A stretch of DNA of 13,032 bases from GWF2-43-63 sp035390965 (GCA_035390965.1 DAOPKE010000078.1:1-13032); one strand, 5' to 3'; shown: positions 1 to 7,824, counted from the stretch's first letter. The notes: generated from the letters alone by a model not told the origin. Program-made: numbers and translations.

Positions 1-10
1 TTTCGTTACG

Positions 11-26
11 TGTTACAATCGTAACA
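11..26. promoter_or_regulatory. Operator-like inverted repeat TGTTAC-N4-GTAACA
   Basis: A perfect 6-bp inverted repeat, TGTTAC and GTAACA, is separated by 4 nt. A further GTTAC copy lies just outside it at 5-9. The symmetry and short spacer suit a dimeric helix-turn-helix regulator rather than a terminator, because there is no GC-rich stem or T-run. No gene starts nearby inside the window, so it would serve a gene to the left. That role is inference. Confidence 0.3.
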
Positions 27-37
27 AGGTAGCAGGG

Positions 38-55
38 TGATAACAATTGTTATCA
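38..55. promoter_or_regulatory. 18-bp perfect palindrome, operator candidate
   Basis: TGATAACAATTGTTATCA is a perfect 18-bp palindrome. Its centre is 28 bp from the centre of the inverted repeat at 11-26, a little under three helical turns. Half-sites of the GATAACAA type are known from several repressor families, but I cannot assign a regulator. It lies beyond the terminator of the minus-strand gene, so it probably controls a gene off the left edge. Confidence 0.35.
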
Positions 56-105
56 AATCAGCATAATTTCAGTTCAACCTTAGTCTTGACCTTATCTTTA
101 TAAAT

Positions 106-134
106 AAAAAAAGCCGGCGTTTGCCGGCTTTTTT
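106..134 (-). terminator. Rho-independent terminator of the minus-strand OMP gene
   Basis: The GCCGGC arm (113-118), a four-base loop and the second GCCGGC arm (123-128) form a 6-bp GC stem. It is flanked by an A-run before and a T-run after, so it can terminate on either strand. It starts 19 nt past the stop codon of the outer-membrane protein gene at 154-1041, whose transcript it should end. Confidence 0.88.
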
Positions 135-153
135 GTAAAAGGTCTTCTTAGAC

Positions 154-1041
154 TTAGAAGTGGAAGTACATCATCAGTGCTGCAGAAGGCATCAGGGTCT
201 GGCCAATGCCATCATCAACCTGGAAGCCCATGCTGCTGCCACTGTTGGTACCTTCAAATGTTTCTTCTTCTGAAGCAACAGCTGCAGCATCCCATGTTTC
301 AACGGTAACTGAACCGCGAGGGTTGGTTGTCATACCAAAGCCCCAGCCGAATTCAGCTGCGATTGAAATTTTAGGAGCAAAGAAATATTCGATACCAGCG
401 AACCCACGGAGACCAAAAGTAATGGCCATGCCACTTTTCTGATCAATAATGCGGCCGTTGAGGGCTGATCCGTCACCATTGGTGTAACCATTGGTCATTG
501 ATTCGTTGTTCATTTCAACAGACCATGTGTTGTGAATAGAGTTGCTGGCAAATCCGAGGAGGAGTTCACCACCATAGAATCCCTGAACGCGGTTGTGACC
601 ACGACGGAATTCCAGGCCACCGCCAAGAATGATGGTGGAACCACCAATTTTGTTTACATCTTCCAGTTCGCCCCATTGTGTCGGGTCGGTAGGATTGGCT
701 GTAATGTCAAACGGGTCGTCAAAGAAAGTTTTGGTTGTCATTGAACCAGTGTTGATGGCCAGTTTTCCGCGGATTGCTTTGGTGTCTTCGAGGAAGTATT
801 TTCCAACCAATACATTGTTAAAACCAGTTACATAGCCAGGATGCTGGGCTGTGGTGCCGGCATTGGTCATAATGTCAGCTGCATTCAGGAAAAAGTCAAC
901 AACGGGAACGGCATTGAAACCAATTACATAGTCACCGGTTTCGGGAAGAATGGTAAAACCTTTCTTGCTTGTGAGTTCCTGTCCGTTAACCATGACGATG
1001 ATTCCGAAAACCATTGTCAGAGAAATGAGGATTTTTTTCAT
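154..1041 (-). CDS. Outer-membrane beta-barrel protein of a Bacteroidales family
   Basis: The product is 295 aa with a clear signal peptide (residues 1-20, cut before the Gln of MVNGQ). The mature protein begins ELTSKKGFTILPETGDY, a start I recall from an abundant but functionally uncharacterised outer-membrane protein family in Bacteroidales. The rest alternates polar and hydrophobic residues, is rich in Gly and aromatics, has no cytoplasmic domain, and ends in a barrel-type terminal strand (LMMYFHF). A probable strand near residues 215-235 reads GIEYFFAPKISIAAEFGWG. The gene stands alone, with its own -7 element upstream and a strong terminator downstream, which fits a well-expressed structural or porin-like protein. 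The ATG at 1041 is chosen because the signal peptide begins directly there. The beta-barrel assignment is strong; the transport role is unknown. Confidence 0.8.
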   Translation of the reverse strand: MKKILISLTMVFGIIVMVNGQELTSKKGFTILPETGDYVIGFNAVPVVDFFLNAADIMTNAGTTAQHPGYVTGFNNVLVGKYFLEDTKAIRGKLAINTGSMTTKTFFDDPFDITANPTDPTQWGELEDVNKIGGSTIILGGGLEFRRGHNRVQGFYGGELLLGFASNSIHNTWSVEMNNESMTNGYTNGDGSALNGRIIDQKSGMAITFGLRGFAGIEYFFAPKISIAAEFGWGFGMTTNPRGSVTVETWDAAAVASEEETFEGTNSGSSMGFQVDDGIGQTLMPSAALMMYFHF

Positions 1042-1083
1042 AACAGTCGATTTTAGTTTAGACTTTGTTCGTTATTAATGCTG

Positions 1084-1091
1084 CAAATGTA
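1084..1091 (-). promoter_or_regulatory. Bacteroidota -7 promoter element for the OMP gene
   Basis: Read on the minus strand this is TACATTTG, an exact match to the Bacteroidota -7 consensus TAnnTTTG. It lies 42 nt upstream of the ATG, giving a predicted leader of roughly 35 nt. I do not see a good TTG -33 element at the usual spacing, so only the -7 half is supported. Confidence 0.5.
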
Positions 1092-1258
1092 CAATATTAT
1101 TCCCATGTTTTCATCGTTAAGCTGTGAAATATTTATCAACCAACGATTCTTGATATCTCATGGCTGGGTTTGTTTTTTGTAATGAATTGCAAATCAGCAG
1201 CAATGTTAATTCGACCCGATTGTACGCATGATACATATCACTATGTTGCAAAAAGACC

Positions 1259-1266
1259 TACTTTTG
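1259..1266 (+). promoter_or_regulatory. Bacteroidota -7 promoter element for the first TonB receptor
   Basis: TACTTTTG matches TAnnTTTG exactly and lies 31 nt before the ATG at 1298. The TTG at 1246-1248 is too close to be the -33 element and no better one is visible. It is divergent from the -7 element at 1084-1091 within the 256-bp intergenic region. Confidence 0.5.
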
Positions 1267-1297
1267 TGATTATTTTTGCAATTAAATAAAAATATCC

Positions 1298-3685
1298 ATG
1301 AAAATATTTCTCTTTTTATTACAGATAGTATTGGTTCACATGGCCTTGGCTCAGAATGGCGTTGTCAGGGGTGTTGTACGTGACCAAAAAACAAATCAGC
1401 CCGTTCCCTTTGCTAATGTTGTGGTACAAAATTCAACCATTGGTTCTGTAACCGATTTCGATGGGAATTTTGTGATTTCGGGATTGTCCAATGGGTTTGT
1501 CAGACTGCAGGTTTCATCTGTTGGTTACACAACCAAAATTTCACCGGAAATTATGGTGACAAATTCAAATGAGACTTTTATTGAAATATACATTGCGGAA
1601 AATATAACAACACTGAGCGGTGTGACAGTAACGGCTGCCACCTTTGAACGTAACATTGAAAGCCCGGTGGCACTGCAAACGATTGGTATTTCAGAAATTG
1701 AGAAAAATCCCGGTGGAAATCGCGATATTTCAAAAATTGTGCAGTCTTTTCCTGGTGTAGGTCAGACTCCTGCACAGCGTAACGACCTGATTGTGAGAGG
1801 TGGTGGCGCCAACGAAAACCGCTTCTTTATTGACGGTATTGAATTTCCGAACCTGAATCATTTTGCCACCCAGGGCGCTTCAGGTGGTCCTGCCAGTATT
1901 ATCAACGCTGATTTTATTCGGGAAGCTAAATTCTATACAGGTTCTTTTCAGGTCAATAATGGCAATGCCATGAGCTCTGTTCTTGATATGAACCTTATTA
2001 CTCCGAGTAAGGATAAAGCTGTTCATCGATTTGCTGTTGGAGCCTCGGATCTGGCTCTTTCATACAATGGGCCGCTGTCAGGAAACACCGGACTGCTAGT
2101 GAGTTATCGTCGCTCTTACCTGCAGTTTTTGTTTGCTGCTATTGGATTGCCTTTTTTGCCAACCTATAATGATTATTTGATTAAAACAAAAACCACCCTT
2201 AAAAACAGCGACGAAATTACATTTTTCAGTCTGGGTGCCTATGATGTCAGCCGCTTGAATCTTGAACGTAATGAAACCGAAGAACAAAGATACCTTTTAT
2301 CCTATCTACCCGAAACCAACCAGTGGAATTATACTATTGGTGCCACTTACCGACATTTCAAAAAAAATGGCTACATCAACTATATTTTATCCAGAAATAT
2401 GTTCCGTAATCAATCTTTTAAATTCCAGGACAATATTGAAGTTGATTCGCTCAGAATTCAGGATTATTCTTCGGATGAAATTGAGAATAAATTCCGTTTC
2501 GAAAATGTTTTCTTCACCAAGGGGTGGCGTTGGCTTACTGGTGCATCAGCTGAATACGACCGCTATTCCAATTCAACCTATCAGAAATTTTTTGCTGGCG
2601 GCAGTCCTCTGACTTTGAATTATAATTCGGAATTTGATTTTTTCAGATTTGCCGTATTTGCCCAGGTGAGCGGTAAAATCATGAACAATCGTTTGGGTGT
2701 CAACATTGGTTTAAGAACAGATGCAAACACTTACGACGATGAAATGCTGAATCCTTTGAATCAGATTTCACCCCGTCTGAGTCTCAATTACAGTTTGACT
2801 GAACGATGGTTTGCAACAGTATCTGCCGCAAGATATTCGCAGTTGCCGGCATACACTACTTTGGGTTATAGTGATAATGGGGTGTTGGTAAACAAAAAAA
2901 ATAACCTTTCGGCCATTGGAGTGAATCATTTCATTGCCGGAGTTGAATTTATTCCGAACGATGACAGCAGAGCCACCTTTGAAGCATTTTTTAAAGGGTA
3001 CGACAATTATCCTGTTTCGCTTCGCGACTCGGTGAGTCTTGCCAATAAGGGCGGCGATTTCGGTGTTGTCGGTGATGAGCCAGTTGTTTCGTCCGGAAAG
3101 GGCAGAGCTTATGGTTTTGAGTTTCAATATCGTCAAAAAGTAATTGATAAACTCAATATGTTGTTTACATACACTTTCGTACGCAGCGAATTTTCGGGTT
3201 TGGATGGCAGTTTTATTCCTTCGGCCTGGGATGCGCGTCACATTATCAATGTGCTTGGCAGCAGAAATTTCAAACGAAACTGGACATTGGGGATTAAATG
3301 GAAATTTTCTGGTGGTGCTCCATATACTCCATATGATGAATACACCTCGTCGCTCGTGCAGGCCTGGGAAGCACAAGGGAGGCCATATCTGGATTACGAC
3401 GCCTACAATACGCTTCGATTCAAGCCATTTCATCAACTTGATGTGAGGGTTGACAAGGAGTATTTTTTTAATAAATGGAGTTTGACATTGTATATGGATA
3501 TTCAAAACGCTTATAGCTTTAATGCGCAATCGCAGGATATTTTTATTCCTGTAAGCGATGCTTCGGGAAATTATGTAATCACAAATCCTTCCGATCCGGC
3601 TGCATTGCAACGCTATGAAATGAAGAGAATCGAAAATTCATCAGGCACGCTGTTGCCAACTGTTGGAATCATTGTCGAATTTTAA
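1298..3685 (+). CDS. TonB-dependent outer-membrane receptor with carboxypeptidase-regulatory-like domain
   Basis: The 795-aa product has a signal peptide (1-18, cut at ALA-Q). A carboxypeptidase-regulatory-like beta-sandwich follows (about 21-105), with the typical GxVxDxxTxxPVPFANV and SVTDFDGNF signatures. The plug (about 115-235) contains RNDLIVRGGG (161-170), FFIDGIEFPN (177-186) and NHFATQG. The rest is a 22-strand-type barrel ending in TVGIIVEF. Known members of this superfamily take up substrates across the outer membrane using TonB-ExbBD energy. No SusD partner is present, so this is not a standard glycan-utilisation pair. The plug signature 'GGGANENRFFIDG' marks a common Bacteroidota subgroup whose substrate is generally unknown. 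A lipoprotein gene begins 12 nt downstream and is probably cotranscribed, so it may share the substrate. The start is supported by the signal peptide and an upstream -7 element. Confidence 0.92.
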   Translation: MKIFLFLLQIVLVHMALAQNGVVRGVVRDQKTNQPVPFANVVVQNSTIGSVTDFDGNFVISGLSNGFVRLQVSSVGYTTKISPEIMVTNSNETFIEIYIAENITTLSGVTVTAATFERNIESPVALQTIGISEIEKNPGGNRDISKIVQSFPGVGQTPAQRNDLIVRGGGANENRFFIDGIEFPNLNHFATQGASGGPASIINADFIREAKFYTGSFQVNNGNAMSSVLDMNLITPSKDKAVHRFAVGASDLALSYNGPLSGNTGLLVSYRRSYLQFLFAAIGLPFLPTYNDYLIKTKTTLKNSDEITFFSLGAYDVSRLNLERNETEEQRYLLSYLPETNQWNYTIGATYRHFKKNGYINYILSRNMFRNQSFKFQDNIEVDSLRIQDYSSDEIENKFRFENVFFTKGWRWLTGASAEYDRYSNSTYQKFFAGGSPLTLNYNSEFDFFRFAVFAQVSGKIMNNRLGVNIGLRTDANTYDDEMLNPLNQISPRLSLNYSLTERWFATVSAARYSQLPAYTTLGYSDNGVLVNKKNNLSAIGVNHFIAGVEFIPNDDSRATFEAFFKGYDNYPVSLRDSVSLANKGGDFGVVGDEPVVSSGKGRAYGFEFQYRQKVIDKLNMLFTYTFVRSEFSGLDGSFIPSAWDARHIINVLGSRNFKRNWTLGIKWKFSGGAPYTPYDEYTSSLVQAWEAQGRPYLDYDAYNTLRFKPFHQLDVRVDKEYFFNKWSLTLYMDIQNAYSFNAQSQDIFIPVSDASGNYVITNPSDPAALQRYEMKRIENSSGTLLPTVGIIVEF

Positions 3686-3697
3686 AAAGGATCTTTC

Positions 3698-4435
3698 ATG
3701 AAAACAATCATATTTATTTCAGTACTTGGATTGATGGCTTTTACTTCATGCCGTAATTCCAACAGACATTTGCCTGAGCCACTTTCCTTGATTACAAATG
3801 TGAAGGGTGCCGGTCATACTTTTGAAGTTTCGTTTTTTTCAGGCAAACAATTCAATCATCCGGTGATTGCTGTCTGGCTTGAAACCAGCGACGGTAGCTA
3901 TATTCAAACGCTGTATATAAGTAAATCTGTAGCAACCGGTTACTTTCAGCATGGTGACACCAAAAGCGGCAGATGGGCTCCGGGTCCGCGTCGCAGGCCT
4001 GCTACTGTTCCTTATTGGTCGCATAAACGTAATGTGCAGGAAGCTGATGGACTATTTGTACCAACCGCTGCTACGGCCATTCCTGATGCCTACACAGGAC
4101 CAACTCCGCTGAAAGATTTTGTTCTGAAATCAAAAAGCGATTCGTCATTGCATCAGTTAGTGCGGCTAGTGCTTGAAATCAATCAGGCATTCGACTTTAA
4201 CCGAAGTTGGACTACAACTCGTTTTCCGAACGATCAATACTATGCAACTTCAGGACAGCCATCGCTTGTTTATGCAACTGATGTTATTGATCTGAACACG
4301 CCGGCAGAAAAATATGAAATGAAACTTCTTGGCCATGGACATTATTCCGGCGCTACGGGCGAACTTTTTACCGATGTTAGCGGCCACACTACAGCGCTGG
4401 AGATTGTGAAACAGGTGGTCGTAAAGGTAAAGTAA
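3698..4435 (+). CDS. Probable lipoprotein of a conserved Bacteroidota family, DUF2271-like
   Basis: The 245-aa product has a short hydrophobic leader ending in a lipobox-like FTSC with Cys18, so it is probably lipidated. No acidic surface-export signal follows the Cys, which suggests it faces the periplasm. The body is soluble and beta-rich, with HPVIAVWLETSDGSYIQTLY (54-73), an Arg/Pro-rich GRWAPGPRRRPATVPYW (91-107), SGQPSLVYA (185-193) and LGHGHYSG with two His (211-218). The first motif resembles DUF2271, predicted periplasmic proteins of unknown function; that assignment is from memory and not secure. It begins 12 nt after the TonB receptor, with an AAAAAGGA ribosome-binding-like stretch just before the ATG, so the two form an operon. 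I infer that it handles or senses the receptor's substrate. There is no evidence for a particular enzymatic reaction. Confidence 0.7.
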   Translation: MKTIIFISVLGLMAFTSCRNSNRHLPEPLSLITNVKGAGHTFEVSFFSGKQFNHPVIAVWLETSDGSYIQTLYISKSVATGYFQHGDTKSGRWAPGPRRRPATVPYWSHKRNVQEADGLFVPTAATAIPDAYTGPTPLKDFVLKSKSDSSLHQLVRLVLEINQAFDFNRSWTTTRFPNDQYYATSGQPSLVYATDVIDLNTPAEKYEMKLLGHGHYSGATGELFTDVSGHTTALEIVKQVVVKVK

Positions 4436-4527
4436 ACCTCTTCTACAGTGGTGACCAGTGAGTTGTGATCGGTGAGCTGGGAAATGGTTAATGGTTATCG
4501 GCAATTCATACTACACTTCTTCCTTCG

Positions 4528-4763
4528 TCCGCCGTGGCGGATGTGCAGATGCTATAAACGTTTACCCCAAAAATTAAGATAGTTGGTTCTTTTGAAGACG
4601 ACTACTCCGCCTCCGGCGGAGTAAACTCCCTCGTCGAACAATAATAGCCCGAAGAATTCACGTTTTACGTGATGCCCTGAATGCTGAGTATGCGAAGCTC
4701 AGGGCTTCGGGGACAGAGCACGCGAAGCACCTTTGAGATGGAAGGTTACGCGTCTTAGACGCG
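4528..4763. repeat. Cluster of short perfect inverted repeats
   Basis: Five perfect stem-loops lie in 236 bp. They are TCCGCC/GGCGGA (4528-4533, 4536-4541), TACTCCGCC/GGCGGAGTA with a 3-nt loop (4603-4611, 4615-4623), TCACGT/ACGTGA with a TTT loop (4658-4663, 4667-4672), GCCCTGA/TCAGGGC (4674-4680, 4699-4705) and CGCGTCT/AGACGCG around a single T (4749-4755, 4757-4763). The heptamer GCGAAGC also occurs twice (4692-4698, 4722-4728), and GCTTCG at 4704-4709 can pair with either copy. The first two palindromes share a CCGCC core, suggesting related units. Function is unknown. Confidence 0.65.
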
Positions 4764-4850
4764 CAAGACGCGCCGAATAAATGATAAACATTAAATTCGA
4801 TGTTCATAATTCAATCACACTTCCGATCTATAATCAAAAATCTCAAATCC

Positions 4851-4880
4851 TTGTTCTTAAATCATTTCTTCCTAACTTTG
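4851..4880 (+). promoter_or_regulatory. Complete Bacteroidota promoter for the porin-ychF operon
   Basis: A TTG -33 element (4851-4853) is followed after exactly 19 nt by TAACTTTG (4873-4880), a full match to the Bacteroidota -7 consensus TAnnTTTG. Transcription would start near 4886, leaving a leader of about 10 nt before the ATG at 4897. This is the best-formed promoter in the window. Confidence 0.72.
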
Positions 4881-4896
4881 CATCTTAAACTGAATC

Positions 4897-6720
4897 ATGC
4901 GCTTATTCCTGTATTTTTTTCTCATGATGCTTCTGCCTGTGTTAGTTACAGCTCAGAATCATAAGCATGATACGTTGAAGCGTGATACATTGCTGACGCA
5001 TTATTTTTCTTTGTCGCCCGATTTTTATCTCATGCATGATTCGCTTGAGTTTAGCGCGGATGTTGAATCTTTCAATGGTTTCAGTCCTTTAAACAGTTTT
5101 GCCTGTGTGGCGAGCAATGGTTTGCTGGGATCGCCTTATCAGACTCTTTGGTTCCCGGAGCATGTTCATCAATTGCATATAGATTATTTCGATTTTTTCT
5201 ATAAGCCCGATGCTTATTTGTTTACCAGATCCGGTATCCCGGTTTTTACCGATACACTTCCTTTTTCAGTTGCATCTTATTCCAACGGGTATAAAAGGGA
5301 GCAGTATTTTGATTTTTTACATTCCCAACCGTTGACCAGACAATGGCATCTTACGCTCGACTATAGGTTGATCGGTTCTCCCGGTGCTTATAAAAATCAG
5401 AAAAACAGTTTGAGTAATTTTTTTGCAATAACAAATTATCACACAAAATCAGAGAGGTATCATTTTACTGCCGGCATCATTTTCAACAGGATTTTTCAGC
5501 AGGAAAACGGCGGGATAAAATACCAAAACGAGTTTGTTGATACAACAGTTTATGATCGTGCGCTCACCGATGTGTATTTGTATTCGGCGCAAAATCAAAT
5601 GCGGCAGAATGATTATTTTATAACTAATGAAATTCGCTTCGGCGGGAAAAAGGATGGAAGACATCGGTTGTATTTGCAACATACATTCAATCTGCGTCGT
5701 GAACGTCATATGTATTACGACTCCTTTGACCCGGACAGTGCATATTATTCTGTTTGGAATACCGCTTCAACAGCCGATAGTGTCAATCATTATGCTTTCG
5801 AAAATTCGATAACAATGGGCAATCGGTATTCAAAATACTTACGCTGGTATGCCGATGTATTTGTATCATCCGATCATGTTTACAATACCGGAACTGATAC
5901 ATTGCTGTCGCATAAAGTTCTTACAGCAGGTGTTTCATGGAATTTTCAAAATGGTTTCGGGCTGTTGATTCATGGTTCAACAGATGTTTTTCCTGTTTCG
6001 GGTGGTGATCGCGAAATACATTCTGAATTTATCAGTAATGATTCGCTGAAATGGCGCCCGCATTTGCGATTCAGCTATAGCATGCGTAGCCCCCGTTATT
6101 TTTTCTTTCAGTACTCTGGCAATCATTTCAGCTGGCAGCACGACTGGCAGCAGTCGAACACTATTATGGGAATGGGCGGTATTGCTTACAAAAATATCGA
6201 CCTGACTGCTTATTTTACAAGGTTTTCAAATTACATGTATTTCAACGGTTCCGCATTTAATCAGGGAGGGACAGGCAACGCTCTGGGAATAAAAGCTTCG
6301 GCCGATGTGAAATTTGGGCGTTTTTATTTCGTTGGGACAGCCGGCCTGCAGGATGTTATTCATGCTAATTATCTGAATTTGCCGCCTTGGTTTGCCAAAG
6401 CGGAACTGGCTATGCGAAACAGCGTTTTCAAGAAAGCACTGACTTTGAAAACCGGTATCAGTGCATGGATTAATGGCCTCTATTATGCCGATGCATACAA
6501 CCCGGCTTTGCAGATTTTTTATATGCAGCGGCAAACAAAAACAGGTGGATTTGTTTATCCAACTGCCTTTGTCCGTGCTCAGATCAAGCGCGCTGTTGTA
6601 TTTGTTGAGATTATTAATTTTACTGCCGGTTTTACAAAAGTAAATTACTGGCAGATTCCCGGATATCCGCTCCCCGACAGGGGTTTCCGGTTTGGTGTAA
6701 CGTGGAGTTTTCTAAATTAA
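4897..6720 (+). CDS. Putative porin, Bacteroidota Porin_10-like outer-membrane barrel
   Basis: The 607-aa product has a signal peptide (1-19, cut at VTA-Q). The mature protein opens with a His/Asp/Thr-rich linker, HKHDTLKRDTLLTHYF. It then follows the pattern of the Bacteroidota 'putative porin' family (Porin_10 type): an early block with FNGFSPLNSFACVASNGLLG and DYFDFFYKPDAYLF, followed by long alternating beta strands rich in Tyr, Phe and Trp. The C-terminus, FRFGVTWSFLN, is barrel-like. There is no plug or carboxypeptidase-like domain, so it is not a TonB receptor. The family is predicted to form outer-membrane channels, but its substrates are not established. It starts about 10 nt after a predicted transcription start and is followed after 9 nt by the YchF-like gene, so the two are probably cotranscribed. 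The family call rests on remembered similarity; the barrel call is firm. Confidence 0.78.
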   Translation: MRLFLYFFLMMLLPVLVTAQNHKHDTLKRDTLLTHYFSLSPDFYLMHDSLEFSADVESFNGFSPLNSFACVASNGLLGSPYQTLWFPEHVHQLHIDYFDFFYKPDAYLFTRSGIPVFTDTLPFSVASYSNGYKREQYFDFLHSQPLTRQWHLTLDYRLIGSPGAYKNQKNSLSNFFAITNYHTKSERYHFTAGIIFNRIFQQENGGIKYQNEFVDTTVYDRALTDVYLYSAQNQMRQNDYFITNEIRFGGKKDGRHRLYLQHTFNLRRERHMYYDSFDPDSAYYSVWNTASTADSVNHYAFENSITMGNRYSKYLRWYADVFVSSDHVYNTGTDTLLSHKVLTAGVSWNFQNGFGLLIHGSTDVFPVSGGDREIHSEFISNDSLKWRPHLRFSYSMRSPRYFFFQYSGNHFSWQHDWQQSNTIMGMGGIAYKNIDLTAYFTRFSNYMYFNGSAFNQGGTGNALGIKASADVKFGRFYFVGTAGLQDVIHANYLNLPPWFAKAELAMRNSVFKKALTLKTGISAWINGLYYADAYNPALQIFYMQRQTKTGGFVYPTAFVRAQIKRAVVFVEIINFTAGFTKVNYWQIPGYPLPDRGFRFGVTWSFLN

Positions 6721-6729
6721 AAGATTGAT

Positions 6730-7824
6730 ATGGCATTGAAAGTTGGCATTGTAGGCCTTACGAATTGTGGTAAAACAACTATTTTTAATTGTATCTCGGA
6801 TGCAAAAGCTGAGGTGAGTACCTTTGCATTCAGCACCACCAAGAGCAACCTGGGAACAGCTCATGTCCACGATCCCCGTTTGTATGAACTTGACAAACTT
6901 ATCAAAGCTGATAAGGTTGTGCCGGCAACCGTCGAGCTGGTCGATATTCCGGGATTGGCTAAGGGTGCGGGACAGGGCGAAGGTATCGGAAATTCTTTTC
7001 TCAACGATGTGCGCAATGTCGATGCACTGATTCATGTGGTTCGCTGTTTCGATGACCCATTGTTGCCTCACATGGATGGAAGTATTGACCCTGTGCGGGA
7101 TAAGGAAAATCTTGATTTCGAATTGCAGGTGAAAGACCTTGAACAGATTGACCGTAAACTGCAGAAAGTAGAAAAAGCTTTTAAAACCGGCGACAAATCA
7201 GTAAAACCGGCGTACGACAGTCTGTTGAAATTTAAAACGCAGCTCGAAAATCTGGGCAATATCCGTTCACTTGATTTGAACGATGATGATGAAAAACTCA
7301 TTCGTGAATTGTATTTACTGACTGCAAAACCGGTGATGTATGTTTGCAATGTGGATGATGCTTCCGCTGCAACAGGCAATGATTATTCCGTAAAATTTAC
7401 TGAAGCAGTTAAAGGTGAAAACACCGAAGTCATCATTGTTGCAGGCCGTGCCGAAGCTGAGATTGCTGAGCTTGACGAAACCGATCGCGTTGATTTTCTG
7501 AAAGATTTGAATCTTGCCGAACCTGGTGTTCGCCGAATTACGCGTGCTGCTTACTCATTATTGAATCTGATTTCATTTTTCACCGTTGGTGGTGTCGAAA
7601 ACCGCGCATGGAGTGTTCCGCGCAATACACCTGCACCACAAGCCGCAGGCGCCATTCACAGCGATCTCGAACGCGGCTTTATCCGTGCTGAAGTGATTGC
7701 TTACAACGATATGATTCAGTTTAAAACCGAAGCTGCCTGTAAAGAAGCTGGCAAAATGCGTGTCGAAGGTAAAACCTATGTTGTTCAGGATGGAGATATT
7801 CTGCATATTCGTTTTAATGTTTAA
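6730..7824 (+). CDS. ychF: YchF/OLA1-family P-loop NTPase, divergent version
   Basis: The 364-aa length is normal for YchF. The P-loop GLTNCGKTT is at 9-17, switch-I Thr at 36, and the G3 motif DIPGL at 72-76 keeps the Leu that replaces the catalytic Gln in HAS-type NTPases. KGAGQGEGIGN is at 78-88, His114 is retained, a coiled-coil insert spans about 135-175, and a TGS domain (about 281-364) contains APQAAG, GFIRAEV, EAGKMRVEGK and the terminal FNV. YchF hydrolyses ATP and binds ribosomes; it is linked to redox-stress responses. Two details are unusual. The usual GLPNVGKST is GLTNCGKTT, and the usual NxxE base-specificity motif reads NVDD (207-210), with Asp in place of Glu. Switch I is also atypical (STTKSN rather than the common CTIEPN). 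It may therefore be a second subfamily rather than the housekeeping copy. It lies 9 nt after the porin gene. Confidence 0.93.
   Translation: MALKVGIVGLTNCGKTTIFNCISDAKAEVSTFAFSTTKSNLGTAHVHDPRLYELDKLIKADKVVPATVELVDIPGLAKGAGQGEGIGNSFLNDVRNVDALIHVVRCFDDPLLPHMDGSIDPVRDKENLDFELQVKDLEQIDRKLQKVEKAFKTGDKSVKPAYDSLLKFKTQLENLGNIRSLDLNDDDEKLIRELYLLTAKPVMYVCNVDDASAATGNDYSVKFTEAVKGENTEVIIVAGRAEAEIAELDETDRVDFLKDLNLAEPGVRRITRAAYSLLNLISFFTVGGVENRAWSVPRNTPAPQAAGAIHSDLERGFIRAEVIAYNDMIQFKTEAACKEAGKMRVEGKTYVVQDGDILHIRFNV

Larger units (their letters stand above)
4436..4896. other. Gene-free intergenic region with clustered hairpins
   Basis: No credible coding frame lies in these 461 bp on either strand. The first part (about 4445-4500) is a GTGA/TGGT-rich low-complexity stretch. 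The middle (4528-4763) holds at least five short perfect inverted repeats, annotated separately. The last 50 bp contain the promoter of the porin gene. The GC-rich hairpin patches differ from the AT-rich surroundings and look like mobile or mosaic intergenic repeat units rather than a decayed gene. No T-run follows any of the stems, so none is a convincing terminator for the upstream operon. Confidence 0.6.

Noticed and set aside
38..55. A Fur-box interpretation of the 18-bp palindrome.
   Set aside because: The TGATAA/TTATCA arms resemble a Fur site, but the spacing is 7-4-7 rather than 7-1-7, so I leave the regulator unassigned.
2768..3610. A 280-codon minus-strand open frame inside the first TonB receptor gene.
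   Set aside because: It lies wholly antisense to a well-supported receptor barrel and has no recognisable protein features.
4741..4775. The CGCGTCT/AGACGCG hairpin as a terminator for the upstream operon.
   Set aside because: No T-run follows and it lies more than 300 bp after the stop codon of the lipoprotein gene.
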